A stretch of 64,000 bases of DNA from NCBI GenBank assembly GCA_963765075.1, contig CAVXVA010000001.1, positions 248,001 to 312,000 on the forward strand. Reading direction: 5' to 3'. Shown here piece by piece: positions 1 through 9,457 of this stretch. This DNA is from JAENVU01 sp963765075. Its GTDB lineage: Bacteria; Actinomycetota; Acidimicrobiia; IMCC26256; JAENVU01. Each line of letters begins with the position of its first letter. Positions within the stretch are counted from its first letter, which is position 1. The position numbers were made by a program, and so were the translations under genes. The notes under the pieces are model-generated. The model was given only the letters and a program-made list of their open reading frames with translations, was not told where the DNA came from and did no database searches.

Positions 1-403
1 CGGCGTGTTGGGCCATGTTGAACGTTCCGTACATGTGAACCTTGACCACGGCGTCGAAGTCTTCCGGCCCCATCTTCACCAACGATCGGTCGCGGACGAT
101 GCCGGCATTGTTGATCAGGATGTCGATCTGACCGAACTCGTCGATTGCGGCCTGGATCGTCTGGCCGGCCGCGTCATAGTCGGTGACCGACCCGTAGCTG
201 GCGATCGCGCCGACGCCCAACGCCTTGATGTCCTTGACCGTCTGCGCCGCGGGATCTTCGTCGGTGCCCTGACCATCGAGGCTCACCCCGACGTCGTTGA
301 TCACGATGTTCGCGCCCTCACGTGCCATCGACAGCGCGAACTCGCGCCCGATGCCTCGGCCCGATCCGGTGACGACCGCGACTCGACCATCCAAGATTCC
401 CAT
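1..403 (-). CDS. SDR family oxidoreductase, 3' part outside window
   Basis: The first 134 residues of a short-chain dehydrogenase/reductase are visible; the C-terminus, including the YxxxK active site, lies beyond the window edge. The N-terminus carries the Rossmann dinucleotide motif TGSGRGIG at residues 11-18 and NNAG further on. The segment INDVGVSLDGQGTDEDPA is typical of the peroxisomal multifunctional-enzyme/FabG-like subgroup that oxidises or reduces 3-hydroxyacyl-CoA. A purine-rich GGAG lies upstream of the ATG. A MaoC hydratase ends 43 nt upstream on the same strand, so the two probably act on successive beta-oxidation-type steps. The exact substrate cannot be read from sequence. Confidence 0.85.
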   Translation of the reverse strand, partial: MGILDGRVAVVTGSGRGIGREFALSMAREGANIVINDVGVSLDGQGTDEDPAAQTVKDIKALGVGAIASYGSVTDYDAAGQTIQAAIDEFGQIDILINNAGIVRDRSLVKMGPEDFDAVVKVHMYGTFNMAQHA

Positions 404-445
404 TGTGTGCTCCGCTTCGTTCGTTGGTGTGCGACAGAACTGTGA

Positions 446-853
446 TTACTCGGCGACTGCGGCCGTCGCGGTCCCAGCCAACTTCTCTTCCCCGTCGGCG
501 TTGCGCGCCGACAACTCCAGGTCGACCAACCCATCAGGGTGGACACTGGTGACCACCGCCGTGAAGGTGAGGGTCTCGCCCGGCCACACCTGCTTGGCGA
601 ACCGGACATTGAGTTTCCGCATCGCCTCCGGACCGAACCAGTCCTTGACCACGCGCGCCATCAGCCCCGCGGTCAGCATGCCATGACCGAACACCGACGG
701 GTTCCCCACCTGGGTGGCGATCGTGTCATCGTGATGCATCGGGTTGAAGTCGCCCGACGCACCGGCGTACTTCACGAAATGCGTACGGGTCAGGTTCTCG
801 ACGACGAGCGGCTCCGCCGCATCGCCCACGGTGATGTCTGCAAGTTTCGGCAC
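446..853 (-). CDS. MaoC family (R)-enoyl-CoA hydratase
   Basis: A 135-residue single hot-dog domain. The hydratase signature is YAGASGDFNPMHHD, with the catalytic Asp35 and His40 in the context GDFNPMH, followed by FGHGMLTAG. Such enzymes hydrate trans-2-enoyl-CoA to (R)-3-hydroxyacyl-CoA, matching the SDR encoded just downstream. I chose the GTG at 853 because an AAGG sits about 8 nt upstream; the reading frame stays open much further but upstream of this point it is the antisense of the TetR gene. It is transcribed divergently from the TetR gene, with a palindrome (914-934) between them. Confidence 0.88.
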   Translation of the reverse strand: MPKLADITVGDAAEPLVVENLTRTHFVKYAGASGDFNPMHHDDTIATQVGNPSVFGHGMLTAGLMARVVKDWFGPEAMRKLNVRFAKQVWPGETLTFTAVVTSVHPDGLVDLELSARNADGEEKLAGTATAAVAE

Positions 854-913
854 GGCCGGGACCTTACCGGCTTCTCGGCCAGCGCTTCCCGACTGGCCCT
901 TCCCGATCGGTTC

Positions 914-934
914 CCTGACGGCCCTGTCAGGTCC
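914..934. promoter_or_regulatory. Operator-like palindrome CCTGAC-N6-GTCAGG(TCC)
   Basis: The sequence CCTGAC, six bases, GTCAGG, TCC lies between the divergent MaoC and TetR genes and ends five bases before the TetR -10 hexamer at 940-945, so it covers the -35 region. The same TGAC-N6-GTCAGGTCC core occurs at 7719-7737 and 12766-12786. I infer a binding site for the adjacent TetR protein; binding is not shown by sequence. Confidence 0.6.
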
Positions 935-939
935 CCGGA

Positions 940-945
940 TAGCCT
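940..945 (+). promoter_or_regulatory. -10 hexamer TAGCCT, leaderless TetR transcript
   Basis: TAGCCT stands seven bases before the ATG at 953 and no Shine-Dalgarno sequence is present. Transcription would start at or next to the start codon. Confidence 0.45.
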
Positions 946-952
946 GGCACCG

Positions 953-1588
953 ATGCCTCCCCTTCGACCGGTTGCCGACCCGAGTCCGGCAACGCCGGAG
1001 GTGCGCACGCGAGGCCAACTGACCCACGATCGGCTCCTGGTCGCGGGCGCCACGGTGTTCGCCGATCGGGGTTTCCATGCGGCGCGGGTCGACGACATCG
1101 TCAAGCTCGCCGCCACCTCGCACGGCACCTTTTACCTGTACTTCGCCAACAAGGAAGAGCTGTTCCGGGCGCTCGCCGAACAGGTCGCCGAACAGCTCAC
1201 GGTCCTCGCCGCGGCGCTTCCGCCCCTCACGTCGGGCCCGGAGGGCGTACGGGCCCTGACCGCCTGGCTCGAGGAGTTCCACCAGCTCTATTCGGCGGCG
1301 GGCCCGGTCCTCCAGGCGTGGACCGAGACCGAAATGGGTGCCAACGACGTCGGCAAGCTGGCCACGGTGGTCTGGTCGAACTTCACGGGCGCGCTCTTCG
1401 AACGCATACGCGAATCCGGAGTGACCGACCTCGACCCGGCCGCGGCCGCGCTCGCACTCGTCGCCATGATCGAACGGGCGAACTATTACGAGATCGCCGA
1501 AAAGGTCACCTCGCCTGACGCGGCCACGGCCGCCGTCCTGGCCCGCATCGCCCACGACGCGATCTTCGGGGCTGCCGCGCGCGCCTGA
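953..1588 (+). CDS. TetR/AcrR family transcriptional regulator
   Basis: A 211-residue regulator. The N-terminal TetR helix-turn-helix covers about residues 20-70 and ends in the hallmark TFYLYFANKEELFRAL. The C-terminal ligand domain contains ALVAMIERANYYEI, seen in actinobacterial FadR-like/acyl-CoA-responsive TetR proteins. The ATG at 953 is preferred because the reading frame upstream is the antisense of MaoC and because a TAGCCT -10 hexamer lies seven bases before it. The gene is divergent from the MaoC-SDR pair. A palindrome overlapping its promoter recurs at two ABC transporter promoters, so autoregulation and control of those operons is plausible. The ligand is unknown, possibly an acyl-CoA. 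Confidence 0.9.
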   Translation: MPPLRPVADPSPATPEVRTRGQLTHDRLLVAGATVFADRGFHAARVDDIVKLAATSHGTFYLYFANKEELFRALAEQVAEQLTVLAAALPPLTSGPEGVRALTAWLEEFHQLYSAAGPVLQAWTETEMGANDVGKLATVVWSNFTGALFERIRESGVTDLDPAAAALALVAMIERANYYEIAEKVTSPDAATAAVLARIAHDAIFGAAARA

Positions 1589-1605
1589 GCGCCCGCGGCA
1601 GCCCC
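1568..1605. terminator. Bidirectional hairpin between convergent genes
   Basis: Perfect 12-bp arms GGGGCTGCCGCG (1568-1579) and CGCGGCAGCCCC (1594-1605) with a 14-base loop span the TetR stop codon and end just before the stop of the opposing lipoprotein gene. No T-tract follows. Confidence 0.6.
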
Positions 1606-1609
1606 GCAC

Positions 1610-2089
1610 TCACGGAGCGAAGGTGAGGTCGATGTCGTCAGCGCGTTCCGCCTCGCCCTCCACCAGTTCGCCGATGCTGAGGAAGCAACGAACGTCCGGC
1701 GTGCCGCACATGTGCGCGGCCTGACCGATCGGCCCCTTCGTCACCGTCGTCGTCCCTTCACCCGTGCCATCAGCGGCAACGGTCAAGGTCTTGATGGCAT
1801 CGAGCGCGCAGTCCGCGGCCCCCACTTCGGCGCTTCCGGCCTGGGCACACTCGTTGATGCCGAGTGTCTTCCCTGCGGTGAACCCCGATACCTTGACCGT
1901 GACGGTTGCGCCATTGGCCAATCCCGTAGTTGGTTCCGCCGTCGCCGTGAATTTCGGCTTGGCCTTCGTAGTAGTTGTGGTCGAATCGTCGACCGGCTTC
2001 GTATCGGACTTCTTGCTGCTACTCCCGCAGGCTGCGAGCACGAGCACGAGTGCTCCGACACACGCAACGAGCCTGATCAGCTTGGTCAT
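1610..2089 (-). CDS. Lipoprotein with neocarzinostatin-like fold
   Basis: A 159-residue secreted lipoprotein. Residues 1-21 form a signal peptide with lipobox LAAC (Cys21), then a Ser/Lys/Thr-rich linker to about residue 45. Residues 47-157 match the neocarzinostatin apoprotein pattern: TTGLANGATVTVKVSGF near the start, the order of strands, and four cysteines at 81, 94, 128 and 135 spaced like the two disulfides of the family. In enediyne producers this fold carries the chromophore; no enediyne synthase is visible here, so the ligand is unknown. It lies downstream of, and on the same strand as, the peptide ABC operon and may be an exported small-molecule binder. The fold assignment rests on motif memory, not a search. 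Confidence 0.65.
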   Translation of the reverse strand: MTKLIRLVACVGALVLVLAACGSSSKKSDTKPVDDSTTTTTKAKPKFTATAEPTTGLANGATVTVKVSGFTAGKTLGINECAQAGSAEVGAADCALDAIKTLTVAADGTGEGTTTVTKGPIGQAAHMCGTPDVRCFLSIGELVEGEAERADDIDLTFAP

Positions 2090-2101
2090 GGTTCCCCCTC
2101 T

Positions 2102-2117
2102 CGCGGCCAGGGCCGCG
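2102..2117. terminator. Short perfect palindrome after the ABC operon
   Basis: CGCGGCC-AG-GGCCGCG lies 6 bp beyond the stop codon of the double ATPase gene and before the lipoprotein start. It could end the ABC operon transcript, but the two-base loop is tight and there is no T-tract. Confidence 0.3.
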
Positions 2118-2123
2118 TGGTTG

Positions 2124-4198
<2,075 letters not shown>

Positions 4199-4202
<4 letters not shown>

Positions 4203-5116
4203 GGCCCGTCCACACCGATCGCCTCGCGACCGAACGCGTCCCGGAGGCCGTCGCCGACGAGGTTGAACGCCAGGATCGCCAGGAGGATGGCCGCCGCCGG
4301 CGGGACGAGTTGCCACTGACTCTCGTTGATGCGCCCGTACGCCTCTTGGAGCATGACCCCCCAACTGGAGGTGGGAGCCTTGACCCCGAGATCGAGAAAG
4401 GACAAGCCCGCTTCGGCGCCGATCGCGTAGCCGAACGCGAGCGCCGCTTGCACGATCACCGGCGACACGACGTTGGGGAAGATGTGTTTGCGGAGCATCC
4501 GGTTGTCGCCCACGCCGATCGAGCGCGCGGCTTCGACGAACGTCTCCTCCCGCACCGCGAGCACCTGAGCGCGGATCACGCGCACCAGCCCCGGCACGAA
4601 GACCACGGCGATCGCAATCGACGCGTTGGTGAGGCTCGCACCGAGCAGCGCCGCTATCGCCAGCGCCAGCGTGAGCGGTGGGAACGTGAACAACGCGTCC
4701 ATGCACCGATCGATCACTGCCCCACCCCAGCCTCCGAAGTATCCGGACAGCAGACCGAGCACCAACGCGACGGCCACTGCGATCGTGACCACGAGGAACG
4801 CGACGAACATCGATGCCTGCGCGCCGTAGATCAGCCGGGTGAGCAGGTCCCGACCGATGCTGTTCGTGCCCAGCCAATGTTCGGCGCTCGGCCCGAGGTT
4901 GGGCGGGAACGACGGCTCCTGCCCGTATGGGGCCAGGACCGAGGCGAAGAGCGCCGTCAACACGAGCACCACCACGATCGCGAGTCCGACCATGGCCGAC
5001 CAGGTGTGCGCGAAGCGATAGCCGACGCGCCGCCACGGCGTGCGGCTGACCGTGCCCATGCCGGTCTCGAGTTCCATCGGCTCATCGGTGATCTCGTCGG
5101 CCCCACGTTCGCTCAT
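4199..5116 (-). CDS. Peptide ABC transporter permease (DppC-like)
   Basis: A 305-residue inner-membrane permease with an N-terminal soluble stretch (1-40), a first membrane helix near residues 42-65, and the binding-protein-dependent transport domain from about 100. The EAA loop reads EAARSIGVGDNRMLRKHIFPN, the coupling helix contacting the ATPase. The conserved HWLGTNSIGRDLLTRLIYGA precedes the membrane domain, as in DppC/OppC. The start ATG overlaps the DppB stop by four bases and the stop overlaps the ATPase start by four bases, so the three genes form a tightly coupled unit. The substrate cannot be named; peptides, opines or sugars are all possible for this family. Confidence 0.92.
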
Positions 5117-6060
5117 CCGAGCCGCACCTTCGGGTTGAGGTAGGCATAGAGCACGTCGACCGCGAGGTTCAGGACGACGAAGATCAACGCGCTCAGGAGC
5201 ACGACCCCCTGGATGACGGGCAGGTCCTTGTTGAACAACGACTGGTAGAAGTACTGCCCCATTCCCGGCAGCGTGAAGATGCGTTCGATGATCACCGAAC
5301 CGCCGAGCATGTAGGCGAATCCGATGCCGAGCACCGTCACCGGCGCGAGCGACGCGTTCTTCAACGCGTGCTTGAACACCACGACTCGGCGCCGCACGCC
5401 CTTCGATTCGGCGGTACGGATGTAGTCCTGTTCGAGTGCGTCGATCATCGCGCCGCGCACCTGCCGGGCGAGCCCGGCGCCGCCGGGCACGCCCATGGCG
5501 ATCCACGGCAAGTACAGGTGCGTCGCCCAGCCCGCGGGCGACTCGGTCAACGGGACGTACCCACCTGATGGCAGCACTCTCAGACTCACCGCGAAGACCG
5601 AGAGCAAGATCATCCCCACCCAGAAATCCGGCATGGCGAGCGCGACGCTCGATGTCGTCGTGATCAGCCGATCGACGAAGCCTCCCTGTTTGACTGCGGC
5701 GAGGATGCCCAGCGGAACGCCGATCAGCACCGTCAACACCAGCGCGCCGAGCGCGAGCGACAACGTCACCGGAAAGCGATCCGAGATCGAATCCGCCACC
5801 GTCCGGTTGTCGAAGAACGACTCGCCGAGGTCGCCGTGAATCACGTCGTTGACCCAAGTGACGTACTGCTCGAGGAATGGCTCGTCGAGGTGCAGTTTGT
5901 CGCGGGCCCGGGCGATGCCTTCCGGCGTCGCCTTCTGCCCGCCGGCGAGGACGATGGCCGGATCACCGGGCAGGAGCTGGGACAACGAGAAGACGATGAA
6001 CGAGATGATGAGCAACAACGGGACCAGAGCCGCCAAACGGCGGGCGATGTAGGCGCCCAT
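5113..6060 (-). CDS. Peptide ABC transporter permease (DppB-like)
   Basis: A 315-residue permease beginning MGAYIARRLAALVPLL, a DppB-type first membrane helix, followed by the periplasmic segment LLPGDPA and by five further membrane helices from about residue 100. The EAA motif reads TAESKGVRRRVVVFKHALKN, for docking to the ATPase. It pairs with DppC in the channel of the importer. It lies 28 bp downstream of the binding-protein gene and is translationally coupled to DppC through an ATGA overlap. Confidence 0.92.
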   Translation of the reverse strand: MGAYIARRLAALVPLLLIISFIVFSLSQLLPGDPAIVLAGGQKATPEGIARARDKLHLDEPFLEQYVTWVNDVIHGDLGESFFDNRTVADSISDRFPVTLSLALGALVLTVLIGVPLGILAAVKQGGFVDRLITTTSSVALAMPDFWVGMILLSVFAVSLRVLPSGGYVPLTESPAGWATHLYLPWIAMGVPGGAGLARQVRGAMIDALEQDYIRTAESKGVRRRVVVFKHALKNASLAPVTVLGIGFAYMLGGSVIIERIFTLPGMGQYFYQSLFNKDLPVIQGVVLLSALIFVVLNLAVDVLYAYLNPKVRLG

Positions 6061-6088
6061 TCCGATCCCGGCCCCCGTCCCCTCGGCC

Positions 6089-7672
6089 CTATTCCTTCCC
6101 GGCCTTCATCGTCACCTGCGAGAGGTCGGGCGGGTCGCAGATGTTGCGCTGACCGCCCACCGTCCCGCCCACGCGGTCCTTCGCCGTGGCCAGGAACTGC
6201 GGCATGAACGCGATCGGCGCTTCGAGCGCTTCGTCGCTCACGATCTTGGCTGCCTCCCGGGTGAGCCGAGCCGTCTCCGCCGGGTCCTCGGCGCCTTGGG
6301 CTCGCAGCATCAGACCGTCGATGTCGGCACGTTGCGCCTTGTTCCAGATGGCCACGAACTGGAACTTGCCGAACTGGTCGTAGTACGCGCCCGGGTAGAA
6401 GCTCGACGCCAACCGCGCCGCGGCGAACGCGTCGCCGCCACCGTTGATGTAGTAGTTGGTCGCGATGTCGTTGCCCTGCACGGTCTTGATCGTGGCCGTG
6501 ATCCCGACCTGCTTGAGCATGTCCTGGATCAGCTGCCCCTGGTTGCGCATGTTCTCGATGCCCGGACCCGGGATGGCGAGCGTGAACTCGAAGCCGTTCG
6601 GGTACCCGGCCTGGCTCAGCAACTCTTTCGCCTTCTTCGGGTCGTACGGGTACGCATTCGCGACAGCCGGGTTGTAGCCGTCGGACTCCTCGGGCAGGGC
6701 CTGGCTCGCAACCGTGCCCTCGCCGAGCTGCACGACATCGTTGATCTTCTTGTTGTCGATGGCGTGCCGGACGGCCTGGCGCACCAATGGGTTCGCGAAT
6801 GGCGTGGTCCGACCGTCGTTGAAACCCAGTCGGAATTGCAGTTGGAGGTACGCGGTCGTCGGCTGCACGACGACGTTGGCGTTCGAGTCCTTCTTCATCG
6901 TGGGCAGCGACTCCGCCTCGAAGCGCACGAGATCCAGGTCGCCGGCCTTGAAGCGGGTGACCCCCGGCGGTCCGGTCGCAGCCTGCACGAACTCGATCCC
7001 CGGGAAGTTGAAGCTCGCGGTGTCCCAGTACTTGGGGTTCTTCTCGAGCACCATCCCCTGACCGGGGGTGAAACTCGCCAGCACGAACGGACCGGAACCG
7101 ACCGGCGCCTTGCTCGCGGTCTTGAGCGCCTTCGGCGAGATGAGCTGGGAATCTCTTCCGAGTGAGATCGAAGACAGGAACGGAGTCGACTGGTCGTCCT
7201 TCAGGTTGACGCGCACCGTTACCGGGTCGACCACCTCGACCGAATCGATGTGATCGAGGGTCGACAGCTGATCGTTCTTGTTGTTGTGATCCAGACTCGC
7301 TTTCACCGCCGCGGCATCGAGTTTCTCACCGTCGGAGAACACGACATCGTCCCGCAGGTGGAAGGTGATCGAACGCTTGGCGTCGCCCTCGACCTCCCAG
7401 CGAGTTGCCACCCCCGGGATCGGGCCGCCCGTCTTCGGGTCCCGCCGGATCAGGGTGTCGTAGATGAACCCGGTCACGATCTGGTCGCAGTCACCAGTCG
7501 ACTTCGCCGGATCGAACGTGTTGGTGAACTGCGCCTCGAGGTCGTAGCCGTAGCGGAGATTCTTTCCTCCGGAGTTGCTGTCGGCGCCAGTACAGGCGGT
7601 CAGAACCACCGTCCCGACCACCACGGCGCGCCCGGCCCACGATTTCCACGATCCGTGCTGGTGCACGACCAT
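6089..7672 (-). CDS. Peptide ABC transporter substrate-binding lipoprotein (family 5)
   Basis: A 527-residue extracellular solute-binding protein of the DppA/OppA family (SBP_bac_5). It has a signal peptide with lipobox LTAC (Cys27) and the family phrases WEVEGDAKRSITFHLRDDVVFSDG and VRQAVRHAIDNKKI. The ATG at 7672 is preferred over an in-frame ATG seven codons upstream because GAGGGGG lies at the right distance before it. This is the first gene of the leftward operon with DppB, DppC and the fused ATPases. Its promoter holds an operator-like palindrome (7719-7737) shared with the TetR and Liv promoters, so it is likely regulated together with them. Confidence 0.92.
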   Translation of the reverse strand: MVVHQHGSWKSWAGRAVVVGTVVLTACTGADSNSGGKNLRYGYDLEAQFTNTFDPAKSTGDCDQIVTGFIYDTLIRRDPKTGGPIPGVATRWEVEGDAKRSITFHLRDDVVFSDGEKLDAAAVKASLDHNNKNDQLSTLDHIDSVEVVDPVTVRVNLKDDQSTPFLSSISLGRDSQLISPKALKTASKAPVGSGPFVLASFTPGQGMVLEKNPKYWDTASFNFPGIEFVQAATGPPGVTRFKAGDLDLVRFEAESLPTMKKDSNANVVVQPTTAYLQLQFRLGFNDGRTTPFANPLVRQAVRHAIDNKKINDVVQLGEGTVASQALPEESDGYNPAVANAYPYDPKKAKELLSQAGYPNGFEFTLAIPGPGIENMRNQGQLIQDMLKQVGITATIKTVQGNDIATNYYINGGGDAFAAARLASSFYPGAYYDQFGKFQFVAIWNKAQRADIDGLMLRAQGAEDPAETARLTREAAKIVSDEALEAPIAFMPQFLATAKDRVGGTVGGQRNICDPPDLSQVTMKAGKE

Positions 7673-7712
7673 GTCGAACCCCCTCGCCGGCACCCCCCGG
7701 CACCGTCAATGC

Positions 7713-7737
7713 ACTGTATGACGCCAGCGTCAGGTCC
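7713..7737 (-). promoter_or_regulatory. Promoter with shared operator motif TGAC-N6-GTCAGGTCC
   Basis: On the plus strand 7719-7737 reads TGAC-GCCAGC-GTCA followed by GGTCC, and the inner part TGACGC-CA-GCGTCA is a perfect palindrome. Directly adjacent on the transcribed minus strand is a -10-like TACAGT (7713-7718), so a bound repressor would cover the -35 region of the peptide ABC operon. The same motif occurs at 914-934 and 12766-12786. Confidence 0.55.
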
Positions 7738-7758
7738 GCACGACTCTTCCGCTCTTCG

Positions 7759-7805
7759 CCGTTTGGCGCCTGGTGGTCCGTCGACGACCACCATCCGCCA
7801 AACGG
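7759..7805. terminator. Hairpin 1 of a tandem pair downstream of livF
   Basis: Arms CCGTTTGGCGCCTGGTGG (7759-7776) and CCACCATCCGCCAAACGG (7788-7805) pair at 16 of 18 positions around an 11-base loop. With its copy 72 bp away it lies between the end of the Liv operon and the promoter of the peptide ABC operon, so a transcription terminator or insulator role is likely. There is no T-tract. Confidence 0.55.
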
Positions 7806-7831
7806 TCGAAGACTTGGGGCGCACCTGCCGG

Positions 7832-7877
7832 CGTTTGGCACTTGGTGGCCCGGTGACGACCACCATCCGCCAAACGG
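7832..7877. terminator. Hairpin 2 of the tandem pair downstream of livF
   Basis: A second copy of the hairpin at 7759, offset by 72 bp. The arms are CGTTTGGCACTTGGTGG (7832-7848) and CCACCATCCGCCAAACGG (7860-7877). A 27-base stretch through the right arm is identical in both copies, indicating duplication. The rest of 7673-7958 holds nothing else I recognise besides the promoter region of the peptide operon. Confidence 0.55.
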
Positions 7878-7958
7878 TCGAGGGCAGGGAAGGGTGAGTC
7901 GAACGGCCGGTCGGAGCGCCGGCCTCTCCGCTTCCGCGCTCGGGCCGCTCGGGCCGGG

Positions 7959-8702
7959 TCAGAGCAGGTGGTCGGCGATGTCGTCGAAGGTGGTGCTGGG
8001 GCCCTCGTGAACCACCCGGCCGTGGTTGAGCACGGCCACCGTGTCGGCGATCGCGAGCGCGTGGCCCACGTACTGCTCCACGAGAAGGATCGCAGTCCCG
8101 GCGTCACGGATCGCGCCCAGGTGTCGGTACACCTCGTCGATCACGATCGGCGCCAAGCCCAACGACAGTTCGTCGGCCACCAGCAGCTTGGGCTCGGTCA
8201 CCAACACGCGGGCCAGCGAGAGCATCCGCTGCTCACCGCCCGACAACGTGCCTGCGATTTGTTTCGATCGCTCACCCAGGCGGGGGAACAGCTCGTACGC
8301 GCGCGCCAGCGCCGCCGAGACTCCCGACCGTCCCAGTTCGCGCCGGAAGCTCAGCTCGAGGTTCTCCTTCACGCTGAGCGAAGCGAACACCGACCGACCC
8401 TCGGGCGCGTGGACCACTCCGAGCCGCGCGATCTCGTATGGCTTCATGGCATCGATGCGGGTTGCTCCGAACCACACCTCGCCCGCCGTCGGCCGCACCA
8501 AGCCGGTGACGACGCGCGCCACCGTGGTCTTGCCGGCGCCATTCGCCCCGAGGAGCGCCGTCACCGAACCCGGCCGGACTGCCAATGACACCGCGAACAA
8601 CGATCGGAACGGTCCGTAGCCCGCGTCGACGTTGCGGAGTTCGAGGAGCGGCGCGCCGGCCGCCGGGCCGGGCGGGGGCATGGTCGGCACCGCGCTGGTC
8701 AT
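7959..8702 (-). CDS. livF: Branched-chain amino acid type ABC transporter ATPase (LivF)
   Basis: A 247-residue ABC ATPase with Walker A GANGAGKT, signature LSGGEQRM, Walker B LLVADE and the LivF-type phrase VHAPEGRSVFASLSVKENL. The Walker B glutamate is followed by LSLGLAP rather than the usual PS-LGLAP, a mild variation. It is the last gene of a five-component importer operon. The start overlaps the LivG stop by four bases (ATGA). Transporters of this class import branched-chain amino acids but also urea, aromatic acids and other carboxylates, so the substrate is open. Confidence 0.92.
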   Translation of the reverse strand: MTSAVPTMPPPGPAAGAPLLELRNVDAGYGPFRSLFAVSLAVRPGSVTALLGANGAGKTTVARVVTGLVRPTAGEVWFGATRIDAMKPYEIARLGVVHAPEGRSVFASLSVKENLELSFRRELGRSGVSAALARAYELFPRLGERSKQIAGTLSGGEQRMLSLARVLVTEPKLLVADELSLGLAPIVIDEVYRHLGAIRDAGTAILLVEQYVGHALAIADTVAVLNHGRVVHEGPSTTFDDIADHLL

Positions 8703-9457
8703 ACGGACCCTCCCAGGTACGCCTTGCGCACCTCGTCGGAGCCCAACACCTTCGCCGTGGGTCCGGTCGCGATCAGCGTCCCGAAATCGAGAACGTAGAG
8801 CCGCTCCACAAAGGTGCGAACGAACTCGACATCGTGTTCCACGAGGAGCACCGCGGTCCCCCGGTCGGCCTGCACCGCGCGCAGCGTGGTCGCCAGTGCC
8901 TCGGTCTCGGTCGCGTCCAATCCCGACGAGGGTTCGTCGAGCAACAACATCTTCGGTTCCAGCATCAGGGCTCGCCCGACCTCGACCAGCCGCCCTCGTC
9001 CGAGGGAGAGCGCCTCGATCGGGGCGTCGGCCACGGCCGCCAATCCGAGCAGCGCGAGCGTGGCCTCGGCGCGGGACTGTTCCTCGGCCGACGGCGCCGA
9101 CCGGTTGATCACGTCCTTCCAGAAGCGACCCGTCCCGAGTCGCGCTCGCTCCGCGACCAGCAAATGTTCCCGCACGGTCAACCCCGAGAAGAGTTCGATG
9201 CGTTGGAACGTCCGGCCGATTCCCAGTCGCGCTCGGCGATAGATCGGAAACCTCGTGATGTCGCAGCCGTCGAACTCCACGAAGCCCTCCTCGGGCCGGA
9301 GGAGGCCGAGCAGACAGTTGAAGAACGTGGTCTTGCCGGCACCGTTGGGCCCGATGAGGCCGACCGACTCGCCGGCATCGACGTCGAGACTCACGCCGTC
9401 GAGCGCGGTGATGCCGGAGAACCGTTTGGTGATCCCGTGCGCGTCGAGCAGCGGCAT
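8699..9457 (-). CDS. livG: Branched-chain amino acid type ABC transporter ATPase (LivG)
   Basis: A 252-residue ABC ATPase with Walker A GPNGAGKTT, the LivG phrase RRARLGIGRTFQRIELFSGLTVREHL, and Walker B LLLDEPSSGLD. The signature motif reads LSLGRGRLVEVGRAL instead of the canonical LSGGQ, a divergence often seen in actinobacterial LivG copies of this operon type. It lies between the fused permease (1-bp overlap at its start) and livF (4-bp overlap). Confidence 0.9.
   Translation of the reverse strand: MPLLDAHGITKRFSGITALDGVSLDVDAGESVGLIGPNGAGKTTFFNCLLGLLRPEEGFVEFDGCDITRFPIYRRARLGIGRTFQRIELFSGLTVREHLLVAERARLGTGRFWKDVINRSAPSAEEQSRAEATLALLGLAAVADAPIEALSLGRGRLVEVGRALMLEPKMLLLDEPSSGLDATETEALATTLRAVQADRGTAVLLVEHDVEFVRTFVERLYVLDFGTLIATGPTAKVLGSDEVRKAYLGGSV

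Noticed and set aside
1610..2089. Neocarzinostatin-like protein and P450 considered as signs of an enediyne cluster
   Set aside because: No polyketide synthase, and the two genes are 39 kb apart in unrelated operons.
7759..7877. Tandem repeat considered as a CRISPR remnant
   Set aside because: Only two units, the units are themselves hairpins over almost their whole length, the spacer is not distinct and there are no cas genes.
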